Assembly (NCBI RefSeq): GCF_000208745.1
Contig: NC_030857.1
Coordinates: 7,572,796 to 7,636,795, forward strand
Reading direction: 5' to 3'
DNA: 64,000 bases
Source: Theobroma cacao
Lineage: Eukaryota > Streptophyta > Magnoliopsida > Malvales > Malvaceae
The number at the start of each line of letters is the position of its first letter. Within the stretch, counting starts at the first letter, position 1. Positions 33,040 to 45,172 of the stretch are shown piece by piece. Below the pieces are notes generated by a model. That model was not told the DNA's origin. It saw nothing but the letters and a program-made list of their open reading frames with translations, and did no database searches. The translations under genes and the position numbers were made by a program.

Positions 33040-34980
33040 ATCATTGTATGAGAAGAGCAAAAAGCTTTGAGATTGTACATTATGATCCAGAGTTGAAAAA
33101 GAACATTCTGTAGACTTTGATTAGAAAATTAACAAGGTTTTGCTCAAACAAATATAATGGCTGATTGATAGAATGAATAGCAAATCTAAGAGCGAGTAGT
33201 AGCTAAAAATCATTACTTAAGGGATTATGCTGTCCCATTGGTGCAAGGGATTCTATCAAGCACTTGAAGATCAGTTATTCAAGCCAACAATTTCAAGATC
33301 AAGTCGGCCATCATCACCATAATTCAAACTTCAGTCCAATTTGGGGATTTACCAAATGATGATCCAAATGGCCATATATCAAACTTCTTGGAGATATGTA
33401 ATACTTTCAAACACAATGGTATCATATATGAAACAATTCGTTTGAGACTTTTTCCTTTCTCATTAAGGGATAAAGCTAAAGCGTGGCTGAATGCACTCCC
33501 CACTGGCTCAATAACAACATTGGATGATCTTGCTCAAAAGTTCCTTGCTAAGTTCTTTTTCATGACTAAGATAGTGAAAATGAGGAATGATATCACATCA
33601 TTCATGCAGCAAGGTTCTGAAACGTTGTATAAGGCTTTGGAAAAATACAAAGAATTATTTCGACATTGTCCTCATCTTGGTCTTCCCAAGTGGCTTCAAG
33701 TGTAGACATTTTACAATGGTTTGAGTGGTCATGTTTGGATTACCATTGATGTCGTTGCAAGAAGAGCTTTAATGGCTAAATCAATTGATGAGGCATACGA
33801 TTTATTGGAATAGATGGCTGCAAATAACTACCAATGGCTAGTAGAGTGGTCAATGCATAGGAGAGTAGCTCGAATTCATGATGTAGATGCTTTTTTGGCA
33901 TTATCTACGTAGGTAGCAGCTTTAACTAAAATACTTAAATTTTTTGGTACTAATTCTATACAAAGTCCTTTTGTAGCTTATGAATATTATAGAGATAGTC
34001 ATGCAAGCCATCAATGTTCAAGTTTGACAAAAACAGCGCAATTTGTGAGGAATAGATAGTAGAATAACCTCTACTCCAACATTTACAACTTCGGGCGGAA
34101 GAACCATCCAAACTTTTCTTGGGCCAATAATCAAGGGTCATCCTCAACTTCAAAGCCAAATGCACCTCCAAGATTGCAATAGCAAGCAAGAGTGCCTATC
34201 TCAGAGAAAAAGCCAACTATAAGGGATTTGCTGAGGTAGTACATGACACAAAATGATAACATCATACAAAGTCAAATAACTCTCATTCAGAGTCAAGCAG
34301 TATCACTTCGAAACCTTGAGACTCAGGTTGGTCAACTTGCCAGTTTATTAAACAACAGTGCTCAAGGAACACTACTTAGTGATACAGAAGCAATTTCAAA
34401 GAAAGAAGGTAAAAAACATGTCAAGGCCATCACTTTGAGAAGTGGTAAGGAGGTTGAAAATGAACCATAAAAGGTTGCACAGAAAGACAATACTGTTGGG
34501 AGTGGGACTTAGATTGCAAATTCTAGTGATTAGTCTCAAGCATAAATGACTAAAGCAACTTTACCACCACCACCACATTTTCCTCAACGTTTCAAGAAGT
34601 AACAGGAAAATAGTCAGTTTTGAAAATTTATGGAGATGTTTAAAAAGCTCCACATCAACATTCCATTTGCAGAGGCACTATAACAAATGCCTTTGTACGT
34701 TAAATTTTTGAAAGACATTTTATCCAATAAAAGGAGGTTAGGTGAGTTTGAGACAGTAGTACTCATTGAGGAGTGTAGTGCAATCATTCAAAATAAGTTA
34801 TCTTCAAAACTTAAAGACCTAAGCAGCTTTACTATTCCATGCACAATTGGTGCTTCATTTTTTACCAAGACTTTAAGTGATTTACAAGCGAGTATTAATT
34901 TGATGCCTTTGTCAATTTACAACAAGTTGGGCTTAGGGGAGATTAAGCCCACCACTATAACTTTCAATTAGCAGTTAGAA
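33040..34980 (+). pseudogene. Athila-like gag and aspartic protease, one frame with many stops
   Basis: Retrotransposon gag domain at about 33370-33790 (LRLFPFSLRDKAKAWLNALP, then LAQKFLAKFF and a YKELFRHCPHLGLPKWLQ block). A low-complexity Asn/Gln-rich linker follows (34000-34250), then a QTQVGQLA-type segment near 34320, and the aspartic protease at about 34690-34970 with the DLQASINLMPLS variant of the DLGASINLMP motif (catalytic D in DLQAS). From 33388 to about 34970 the frame is continuous apart from at least fourteen stop codons, nearly all where Gln is expected (33703, 33811, 33910, 34057, 34060, 34180, 34237, 34468, 34510, 34531, 34543, 34600, 34681) and a TGA at 34621. A frameshift occurs near 34990. 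Confidence 0.88.
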
Positions 34981-37900
34981 CTCTCATATATCCAAAAGTA
35001 TAGTGGAAGATGTGCTTGTAAAGGTGAAAAAATTCATATTTCTATCAGACTTTATCGTTCTTGGTATGGAAGAGGATAGAGAGGTTCCTATTATCCTTAT
35101 GAGACTTTTCTTATGCACAGCCAGAGCATTCATTAATGTTGAGAAAGGAGAACTTACCTTGTGAGTACAAGATCAAGAGGTAACATTCAATATTTTTTGT
35201 GACTTAAAGTTTACTTATGATCATGATGAGTGTTTTACAGTTAGTATGGTAGATAGGGCCACAAGTGAAGTCTTCATAGAAAGTTATCCTACTGACCCGC
35301 TTAAACTATCATAGATTTTTGAATTTGAGTCAAATAATGAAGATGTCATAGAGTATGTCAATGCATTGAATGCCCCATCTCGTGTGTTGGCAACTCAATT
35401 TGAGTTGTTATATTTGTCTTCATCTTCATCTTCACCAATGAAACCTTCAATTGAAAAGCCTCCTAAGTTGAAACTCAAACCATAACCTAGTCATCTGAGG
35501 TATGCATATCTTGGAGACTTATCTACTCTTCCAGTTATTGTTGCATCTAATCTTATTAACAAGTAGGAAGATAAGTTGCTGTGTAAAACCTGACCCTATA
35601 AACACATGTCATGACATACATGCACTGAGTAGTATGTTATTATGCTAGGAAAAACACCTAAGAATAGACGAAACTCGGTATTGTACCTAATGGTACACTT
35701 GAATTGATTTAACCTCGAACTAGTTCAAATAGGAATCGTAGGATAAAATTTAATATTTTATAGTCAAGAAATGACTAAAAAATGATTGTTCAGAGTTCGA
35801 GGGTTAATTTGGGGTAAAATTGAAAATTTTGATATTCAAGGGCAAAATCGTCATTTTGCCACCTAAGATAATAATTTGATCATGGAGTGAAAATTTTGAC
35901 CAAGATTAACTATTTGGAGTATAATTTAATGATAGGAAGTGAAAAAGTTTAATTTTGGTGATTTTTGGAGTGTAGGGGCAAAATCGTAATTTTACCACCC
36001 ATGGACAAAATTTGAGATTTTGAGAGAATTTAGATCAAATTTGACAAATTGGAGAATGGTATGAGTATAAGGGATGAAAAATATGTCTATGGACAATTTT
36101 TTAGTTTTTTTGGGCAAAAATGTAATTTTTCACTTTTGTGGGGGTAAAAGTGTAAATTTCAAAAATTACTCCACCGAGACTTTGGATAAGTCTGAGAATT
36201 TTATCTAAGCTATGGATATTTGAGACAAGTGTATGGTGAGAATTTGGAAACAAATGGATGAAATTTTAAAAATGGGCCAATGGGAAAGTGACACGTGGCA
36301 TTTTTAAAAATGAAATAATATTATTTTAATGAAAAGTCAGCCCATTTAAACCCCATTTTAAGTGCTGGCCGGCCATAAGGAAGAACAAGAGAGGGAATAG
36401 AGAGGAAAGGAAGAAAAAAGGAAAAACCAAAGAGAAACAAGAAAATTCAAAGGGAAATTCGCGGTTTTCGACCGTTTACGCGTCTAACGGTAAGATTTTT
36501 CGATTTTAGCTTGATTTCTACCTTTCCTATGCCTTTATTTCCATTTAGCATGCTTGAGGAGAGAGATCAAAAAGTGATATCAAGGGCTGGACGAAATTCT
36601 AGGGGAGAGAAATTGAAATTTTTAGGTTTTGATTTTTAGTTAAATTGATAGTTTTAGTTAGTTAAATGTGTTTAGAAATTAAATTGGGCAAGAAATCATT
36701 AAATTTTCACAATACCCACTCTTGGCTGGATGCTCAATGCTGTACAATGATGATGAATTGATTTTATTCTAAGGAAAATGAAGAGAAAATGATGAAAAAC
36801 GATTAAACGTGATAGAAAAACAAAGTAGAAAATTAACCGAGTTAATGTCCCATTTTTGGCCGAATTTTCCAAGGAAGGGAGTGAGCTGATTTTGTTGTTT
36901 TTAGAAGGTTATTGGCTGATATTTAATGGTTAGAAATGTTGGAGAGAGAATGGGATGATTTAGAGCTAAAATGGAGCGCGTTAGCAATTTATCGGGCAAA
37001 GTGCCAAAAATAGGTTAATACCGCGTTTAAGCCGTTTTAGGCTATTGCATTTCATACCATGCATTAGTATAGGATTTAAGTTAATTATATAGTGATTTAG
37101 CATCAATGTGATGAATTGTGTAAATTTTTGTAATGTGTCTAGGAGGAGAGCCTTCCGGAAAAGGCAAAGAAGTCGTACCCGACGAGTAGTGATCGGGGCG
37201 CTTAGAAAGCTTTTAGTTTGTACAAACGGTGAGTAAACTTATTATTATTGTAAATTATCTAGAGTTTATTTTTAAATGCCCTTTATGTATTTTATGAAAT
37301 GAAAACGAGATTAAAACGGGATTTTTGATGTTTTAGGAATAAATGTGACAAATAAAAATATATTGTATTGATTATGAAATTGAGTAATTGGAGGCTGCAA
37401 ATTGACTTGAAAAATATATATTTTCCTAGGAATGGCTTATGAGAAATGAGTATATGTGGCTATATTTTGTGAGTGCATTGGGAAATTTATGTAAGTTGTT
37501 TTTACTATGCAGGCTGGATAAATAAATAAAAGCCACGTTATACTGTCGAAATTTTATTAAAATTGGTGGGTTAGTCACTGCAGTGACGGGTTTCCGTGGA
37601 CTGCCTATTAGAGGGGCACGGTAAACCCAGTTATATAGTTACTCCGGTTGTAGAGGCGAGGAGGGTAACTCCTGGGGTAGTATTAGAGCTCACTTCACGT
37701 CGAACCCCCACGTGAATGTGTAACTCGGCCAACGCCAAGGAACGGCTGGTTTTAAAAATAAAAATGTGTTTCACGTGTGAATATTTTAACACCCTTGGCG
37801 GACTCGGTTAGATGCCTCGGCCAAGGTATCCCCGAGGATTAGTTTTGGCTTGAGCCTTGTTTTAATAAAAGACATAAGCCTTAACAACTGTTTTGGTAAA

Positions 37901-39930
37901 TTACAAATATTTTATGGTTTAAGAAATAAATTGAAAACATTATGAAATGGGTTGAAATTTGTTGTTTAAACTTGCCTCCATTTTACTCGCCTTTAGATAT
38001 TTATGATAATGTCTGTTTACTCATTGGGATTGCAAAATCTCACCCAACTCCTTTCCACCCATTTCAGGTTCAGTATAGACTGTAGATAGCTGATCTCATC
38101 GAGGACTACCATTGGATCTGCATTTTCCAAACCGTAGGTTCACAGTCCTCTTTACTTTTGTTTATTCGGGGGCCCTCTTGTTATTGTAAATTAAATTAAA
38201 TATTTTGGCTTACTGTATTTCAGTATGTATAAATTTATTTAGCTTTTACGCTATAAAAATTATTCACGTATAACTCTATAAATATTGTTTTATAAGAAAA
38301 TAGAATATTTTCCTTAATATTTCTTTTATTTTCTTATTATATTCAAATAACCGTAATTTCGTTTTAAATGAAGATTTTAGACTTTTAAACTCATTTTGAA
38401 TATGAATTATGTGTTTTGTACTTGTATATTACGTTTTAGCCAGTTTCGAAATTTTTGAGAAAAAAATAACCAAAATACCCCTGTGTGGCGAAAATTTTAT
38501 TTTGATTGTTTTTGATCTAAAATAGTATATATTCTCTAAAAACTCGATATTTAACAATGATTGCTCACAGGAAAGGAAAGAAACTGATATGTAAGCCTTG
38601 CGGGGTTCAGGTTGGCATTACGGATAATGAGTGTCAATCGAGACGTCACAGCGATTGTCATGGGCCTGAGGGAGGTTCCGGGTCGTGACATGCTGAGAAT
38701 TTTGAGAAAGCACAAAAAGGCATTTGGCTTATCTATAGCAGATATAAAAGAGATAAGTCCTTCAATATGTATGCAAAAAATTTTGTTGGAAGATAATCAC
38801 AAAGCCACTATCAAGCATCAGAGAAAATTGAATCCCATCATAAAAGAGGTAGTCAAGAAAGAAATTATCAAGTGGCTAGATGATGGCATCATTTATCCTA
38901 TTTCAAATAGTGAATGGGTAAGTCAGTGCAATTCGTACCAAAAAAAGGTGGGATGACAATGGTGGTAAATGAAAACAATGGGTTCATTCCCATAAGGACA
39001 GTCACTAGATGAAATGTATGCACAGACTATAGAAAGCTGAATAAGGCCACAAGGAAAGATCATTTTTCTTTACCTTTCATTGATTAGATGTTAGACAAAT
39101 TAACTGGAATAAAGTATTACTGTTACTCAAGACATAATTAGATTACCATAACACCAGAAGATCAAGAGAAAACAACCTTCACATGTCCATACGGTACTTT
39201 TACTTGTAGAAGGATGCTGTTTGGATTATGCAATGCTCTAGCCACATTTCAACAATGCATGATGTCTATCTTTTCAAATATGGTGGAGAAAACAATGGAG
39301 GTATTTATGGATGATTTCTCAATTTTTGGCAAAAATTTTGATGAATGTTTGTTAAATCTTGACAAGGTGTTGCAAAGATGTGAGGAGACAAACTTGGTAC
39401 TAAATTGGGAGAAGTGCCATTTTATGGTACAAGAAGGCATCGTTCTTGGCTAAAATATGTCAAGCAAAGGATTGGAGGTGGACAAAGCCAAGATAGAAAC
39501 CATTGAAAAGCTTCCACCACCAAGCTCAGTAAAAGGTATTAAGAGTTTTCTTGGACATGTTGGTTTTTATCAACAATTCATTAAGGATTTTTTTAAAATT
39601 GCTAAACCCTTGTGTAATCTTTTAGAAAAAGCATATCCCATTTAAGTTTGATGATGCATGTCATGCTGCATTTATAGAATTGAAAAAAAGTTAACAACTA
39701 CACCCATTATTGTTCTTGATTGGGCACTCCCATTTGAGCTTATGTGTGATGCTAGTGATCATGTTATAGGTGCAGTGCTAGGACAGAGAAAGAATAAAAT
39801 TTTTCATTCTATATAATATGCAAGTAAAACCTTGACTGAAACTCAGATGCACTACACCATCACTGAGAAAGAATTATTAGTTATTGTGTATGCATTTGAC
39901 GAATTTCGTTTGTACTCGATTGGCACAGGC
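34980..39930 (+). pseudogene. Athila-like pol: protease tail, RT and start of RNase H, interrupted by a solo LTR and 3' truncated
   Basis: 34990-35581 encodes the protease-RT linker (FIVLGMEEDREVPIIL, VEKGELTL). Coding is then broken by the LTR at 35582-38690 and resumes at 38696 in the same frame with LRKHKKAFGLSIADIKEISP. RT continues with NPIIKEVVKKEI, IIYPISNSEW, TDYRKLNKAT, YGTFTCRRMLFGLCNA, the catalytic block VFMDDFSIFG (about 39300-39330; MDD in place of YMDD-type) and LEVDKAKIETIEKLPPP. RNase H begins (VIGAVLGQRKN, YASKTLTETQMHYTITEKEL) and stops near 39930, where unrelated repeat DNA starts. The rest of RNase H, integrase and the 3' LTR are absent. Numerous Q-to-stop changes persist. 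Confidence 0.88.
35582..38690 (+). repeat. Tekay-like solo LTR (3109 bp) inserted in Athila pol, TSD TGCTG
   Basis: The insert starts TGTAAAACCTGACCC and ends GGTCGTGACA. The five bases TGCTG flank it on both sides (35577-35581 and 38691-38695). Taking one copy away leaves an uninterrupted RT reading frame, which proves both the boundaries and the insertion. There is no primer site, polypurine tract or coding domain within, and no second LTR at the junctions, so this is a solo LTR rather than a full element. Its last 312 bases match bases 1-312 of the window. An ACACGTGGC (ABRE/G-box) core lies at 36291-36299 and a purine-rich leader-like stretch at 36375-36460. The Tekay/Del assignment is by LTR length and termini only. 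Confidence 0.9.
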
Positions 39931-40642
39931 AAAGTGCTTAAATCCCACATTGGGTAGGTAGGGGAGTTCTTGGGTGGGTTGTAAGTATTGGCACTGCACA
40001 CCTCATTAGGTTAGCCTTTTCGAGAAAGGATAATAACCCCGTGACCAGGGGGTCCATCATGTTTTCATTGATCTCACAATGAAACCACGCACATTTAGGC
40101 TTTAATCCAGCTCAATTTTTTTTTGTTTTATTTGTTGCCATTCAAAAGGTTCCATATGGCTTTAGACCATTGTGCTTGCTGCACTGGATCGGAACCTGTT
40201 TCTTTTTCCTTAGATTTCCATGATTGAATTTAGGAAAAATAAATTGGGGTTGCAGTTTTGATGCTTAATTTCTTATAATATATGCATTGAAAAAACACAT
40301 ATAATATATCGTTGGAAAGTTAATATAACATAGAACATATCTGTTGAAGATTTATTCATAATAAATCATATATTGGTACTCAAAATTAAGTGCAATCATA
40401 TTAGGTCATCATCCAAAACATACTTTCAAAATATTAAAGCTTATTCTAGGATTAATCAAATTATACTAAACTTTAGAGGCATGTTGGAGGCACCTTAAGG
40501 AGCATTTTGATATAAATTTTGTGACATAAAGTTTACTAATATGCCATTGAAGACCCATCATGAACAATCAAGCATGCATTTACATGGAACAAAGCATATA
40601 AATATATAATTCACGAATTTAAAGGATGAAAGCAAGCCAAAA
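39931..40642. repeat. Junction repeat DNA and 5' leader of the minus-strand copy B element
   Basis: 39935-40100 reads aaatcccacattgggtagg ... ggataataaccccgtgacc, a phrase style seen in plant LTRs, but I could not find its ends. 40250-40640 is AT-rich and lies just inside the primer site at 40643, so it should be the leader of a copia-like element on the minus strand. No gag is visible, so only the 5' end of that element survives. Confidence 0.4.
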
Positions 40643-40657
40643 CCTGCTCTGATTCCA
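40643..40657 (-). promoter_or_regulatory. Degenerate tRNA-iMet primer-binding site next to LTR copy B
   Basis: On the minus strand this reads TGGAATCAGAGCAGG, one base from TGGTATCAGAGC followed by AGG. It sits directly inside the end of LTR copy B and identifies that block as the 5' LTR of a copia-type element on the minus strand. Confidence 0.7.
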
Positions 40658-41069
40658 CTATTGTGCATGGGCCTACCTTTTTGGATGAATTTTCTTTTCC
40701 CTTTTTAATCAAAAAAATTACTTTACAAATCCTTATTTGTGTTCCAAACATACATGTAACAACTACACGATGATCTATTTGTTCTCATTATTATGAAGTG
40801 GCTACTAAAGTCCTCCACGTTTAATTACACATTCTAAAACCCTTAGGCCTTGTTGAAGGTGCCTAAAGAATGTAGAGAATGAGAGAGAGCATGCATTGTT
40901 TTCAAACTTACAAAAAAAATTAACTACCTTGGGTTGGAAAAAACTTTGTACATCATTTTATTATATAAAGATAATATTTCTATCCTATTGGGATAGAGAG
41001 ATATAGTATCTCTTTATATCTTAACGGACTTGAAAACTTTATCTATTATTGTTAAGATATGGATTATTA

Positions 41070-44000
41070 CATATAGTAGCAAAAGGAATGGGGGGCTAGT
41101 AAGGGCCCCTGCCCCCGAAAAGTCTTAAAATTGCATGATATACTCTTGGTTTTTTATAATTGTATAATTTTGCCCCTATAACAAATTTTTTGTTTGCTAA
41201 GATGCCCTCATAGCAATTAGTCAACAACTAATTTTAGTAGATTTAAGGACTAAAGTAAAACCTATTGTTTTCTTTTCATTTTATCAAATGGAAACAAAAA
41301 GTCATTTTTTCGCTTACACTCTTTTGCTTGCCATAAGCATTCTCTGTATAGAGAACCTCTAGTCAATACCTTAATTTTCATGTCATGAAATTGGTAAGTT
41401 TGGTTTATTTACTGTTATTTTATTTTAATATTTTTAATTTAAAATTTTTATTTAATAATTTCTACTCGGTGATTTTGATTTACGGTTTAGCCATTTAGCC
41501 ATTTTTTTGTTGAAAGCAACAAATCAAGGATTTGATTAAGGATTTAAGTTTAGTTATTACTTATTTGTTTAGGGACTACTTCCCTACAAATTATTTGTGT
41601 GTTTTTATTTTTGCTTAGATTCTTGTGAATAATTAAGTTTTTATTTGGAGATTGCTTCCTCATTAAATTGTTTATTGATATTGTATTTAAATTTTTGTGA
41701 GTAATTTTAAGGTATTGCTTGCGTATTGAATTGTTTATTGATAGCACTTAATATTTTTTAGAGGATTACTTCCTTATTGAGTTTTTTTGTCATTATATTT
41801 GTTAATTTTTGTTTATAGTTAAGTTCATTTAGAAATTGGGATTATTGTAATTGTTAAATTATTTATGATTATACTAGTTAATTTTTTTAAGTATATATTT
41901 TTTTAATAGCTTCTTTTAAGTAAATTATTAAGATTGATTCCTTTGAATAATCTTCAAGATTTCTAAAAATAGATTGTCATGAATAGTAAGAACTTTGATT
42001 CTTATTTCAAGAAAATGAGTCTTCCATAAAATGTTGACACTCTTGAGTCTTCTACTCCCAATGTTAATCCTCTTTCAAAATCATCATCTTGTAATGCTGA
42101 ACTTCTATTTTAGGGTCTCAACCTGCAAAAGTCACAAGGATTGAATTTGAAAAATTCAATATATCTCTTTTGGAACGAAATCCTAGATTGCGCAAACCAA
42201 CATCAACCTATGCAATTAATCAACAAGATGAAGTTCGTCGAGCTTATATAAATGCTAGACCATATAGATTCAGGCCTCCAAATACTTTTAACTATGTAGA
42301 AGACAATGGTAGGTGATTCATCCTTAGTGGTTAGATTTATTTTTGGACTGATTGGAATTCTCACCCACAACAAAGGTTGTTTATTGCCTTCCATGCTTTC
42401 TTTTTCTCAAACCACCTGCATGAAAAGGTTAAAGTGCGTTCATATTAGAAGGCTTTTGCAATTGGAAGAAAGTGAATTGTAAAGAGAACTATGCTTTTAT
42501 AGTCCATGAAGGCAAAAGCCATAATTTTTCACATTGGCAAGCAATAACTTCTTGTAAAGTTCAAATGAATTCATTACAACATATTAACAAAGCTTTTGAG
42601 AAGCAAAAATTTGAAGAAATTGCAAAGAATCCCTTATGACTTCAAGTCTCTATGGATGTTGCTAAATATCTCACATGCCAAGCATTAGCTTTTCGAGGCC
42701 ATGATGAAACTGTAAACACATTAAACGGAGAAAATTTTATTGAAGGCGTAAAACTTATATCTAATTATAGCTAAGCAGTTGTAGAAGTTGTTTTAGAAAA
42801 TGCACCACAAAATGCCACTAATACCTCACCCAGTATTTAGAAGGAGATATTATCCATTTTTGCAAAAAAAGTTCAAAACTTTATTAAAGAAGAGATTGGT
42901 GATGAAAAGTACCGTATCATAATAGATAAAGCTCGTGACACATCATCACAGGAGAAAATGGCTATAGTTTTGAGATTTATTGATAAAGAAGGTTTTCTCA
43001 AGGAAAGGTTTTTTGATATCGTGCATGTGTTTGATACCGGATCATCCACTTTGAAAGAAGAAATTTGTGTTGTTCTTTCACATCATAATTTGAACCTATT
43101 GGATATTCAAGGTCTGGGATATGATGGTATTAGCGATATACGTGGATAGTGGAATGGGTTGTAAGCTTTTTTCTCAAGGAGTGTCCCTTTGCATACTATG
43201 TGCGTTGTTTTTCTCATTGTTTTCAATTGACGTTAGTTTGGGCTTCCAAGGTTATAATTCTTATATCTCAGTTTTTAGATTATTTAGATGTCATTATCAA
43301 TTTGATTAATGCTTCTAGAAAATGACATGATCAATTGTTGAATCATCATGCAGTGTATGGTAAGGAGATGATTTATATAGGTGAGCTTTAATCAAGTAGT
43401 AGGAAAAGTAAAAAATGTAAAAAAAGAGCAGAGATACTAGATAGGGCTCTTACTTGTATTCTCTTTAAAGTATGATAAATATGTTCCATGATGCTTCTAG
43501 GGTTCTCTCTGATATTATTAATGATGGAAACTCTAATTCTACTCAAAAGGCTTATGCGGATAGGGCATATGATATGCTTATGTCATTTGAATTTGTGTTT
43601 TGCCTACATCTTACGAGGGAGTGGTTTGAACTAACAAATGACCTCTCAAACGCTTTACAGCTTAAGTCTTAAGATATACTAAATGCAATTTGTTTGGTAT
43701 TACTTACTCAAAAATGTCTCTTAGAATTGAAAAAAGATGGATGGAACCTTTGCTTGTGTCAATGAAGAAGTTCTGTGAGAAATATGAAATTGAGATTCTT
43801 AACATTAAGGCTACATATAAATTAAGTAAAGGTCGCCTTCAAAAGGATCATGCCACAATTGAGCACCATTGCCTAGTTGACTTGTTTCTAGTTGCTATTG
43901 AGTCACTCTTGCAATAATTGGATTCCAGATTTAATGAGAATGTGGTGGAGTTGCTCACTCTTGACACAACTTTGGACCTTTAGAATGATTTCAAATCACT

Positions 44001-44567
44001 TAATGTTGAAAGTATTTGCAACCTTGAAAATAAATATTACCCTGACATTCTTCATGATGAGGCTTTGAAAAATGTATCTATACTTTTTGAGCTATGTTAA
44101 GTGTTGAAGAAAATAAAACTATAAAAAATTTACTTTCTTATTGACAAATTGATCCAACTTGTCTTGACTATTTCAATTTCCATTGCAACATCAAAGTGTG
44201 CATTTTCTGTTATGAAACTCGTTAAGAACGAGTCTAGTAATAGAAGGTCAAATGATTTGTTTAGAAATTCATTGATTATTCTCATTAAAAAAAACATTTG
44301 AGGCTTTGACATTGATTCAGTGATAGATACCTTCAACTCTATGAAACATTGTCGAGCTCCATTAAAGATGTCCAATCTTAGCATTTAATAATTGTAAAAT
44401 GTCTTTATTTTGTGCTTAACATGGAGTTGGAGTTATTTGTGTAATTTTCACATAAATATTTTCTATCTAAGTTACTTTATGTTGTTGTCAAACATTGAAG
44501 TTCTAGCCTAACTGTTTTATAGACATTGTCTTCATCCCTCAAACGTGAAATCTTAGCTCAACCACTG
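41070..44567 (+). mobile_element. hAT transposon of the TTF/ZMYM1-like type (3.5 kb), degenerate
   Basis: It is inserted in LTR copy B; copy A gives the empty-site sequence (ggattattaaatgg). The flanking 8-mers gattatta (41062-41069) and gattatag (44567-44574) are nearly identical, as expected for hAT. The right end tagctcaaccactg resembles the (g)gctccgccactg end of this family; the left end is eroded (catatagtagcaaaaggaatgggggg). It encodes the transposase remnant at 41979-44388. Confidence 0.72.
41979..44388 (+). pseudogene. hAT transposase pseudogene (TTF-type zinc finger, DUF4371, C-terminal dimerisation)
   Basis: It starts near ATG 41979 (SYFKKMSLP, typical of this family's N-terminus). 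Next comes ERNPRLRKPTSTYAINQQDE, with the WTDWNSHPQQ block of the TTF zinc-finger region near 42350, although the cysteines are eroded. A central DUF4371-like region includes GENFIEGVKLISNYS, EKMAIVLRFIDKEGFLKERF, GLGYDGISDIRG and AYYVRCFSHCFQLTL. The end is the hAT dimerisation block around 44150-44385 (LVLTISISIATSKCAFSVMK, DIDSVIDTFNSMK). Many stops and several frameshifts; the catalytic acid residues cannot all be confirmed. It resembles zinc finger MYM-type protein 1-like entries that are commonly annotated as genes in plants. Confidence 0.85.
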
Positions 44568-44800
44568 ATTATAGAGATAATCCTAATTCAAGTTTGAAAA
44601 AATTAAATTCAAAATTAATATATCTTATCCCAATTATTAGAATAATAATCTAATAAATAAATTTCTTAATTATTTAATTAAAAAATATTGGAACAATATC
44701 CAACATTAATTTCATTAAATATGCATTAATTATTTGTAAATAATTAACATAGTTACATGTCATGTGAACACAACACATCTAAATGCAACACATCTCATCT

Positions 44801-45172
44801 ACAAGGAAATGTACCCAAGATGTACCCAAACAAATGTTTTTAATAAGTTGATTGCTATTACGAACTAAAGGTTTCGTCCACCAACCAATATCATCAACCA
44901 TCATATTTTCTTCGTTCTCTTTCACCTAAAACTGTGATCTCATCGTAATAAAAAAGATCTCTTCCCTGTCCAACATTGACTCCTTTCTAGCCAACCGTAT
45001 CGACCACAGGTAGCCATATACCACAAGCCATTTCTTTTTGGGAGTTATCCACCAATAGCAATTCTCCTAGAATTGAATAAAATATTCAACAAAATTAAGG
45101 GTAACCCAATTCACACCACACCATTGTAAGAATTTACACCAAATCAACCATGTGAATTTTGAATGAGATTAA
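44801..45172. other. Short unassigned stretch between LTR copy B and the Ogre-like element
   Basis: AT-rich, non-coding, no recognisable repeat boundary. Its last bases, gagattaa, are the left flank of the Ogre-like element. Confidence 0.4.

Larger units (their letters stand above)
40659..44800 (-). repeat. LTR copy B (same family as 28609-31417), split by a hAT element
   Basis: 40659-41069 and 44575-44800 match copy A in the same order (gggcctacctttttggatgaa..., ttaagatatggattatta, then ttaatatatcttatcccaattattag..., taattaacatagttac). Its inner terminus appears as TATTGTGCATGGG, mutated from TGTTG, next to the primer site. Similarity to copy A stops near 44800. The hAT element occupies 41070-44567. 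Confidence 0.65.

Noticed and set aside
35582..38690. Large non-autonomous element (LARD) rather than a solo LTR
   Set aside because: No internal repeat pair, primer site or polypurine tract; its end alone matches a second LTR end at 1-312.
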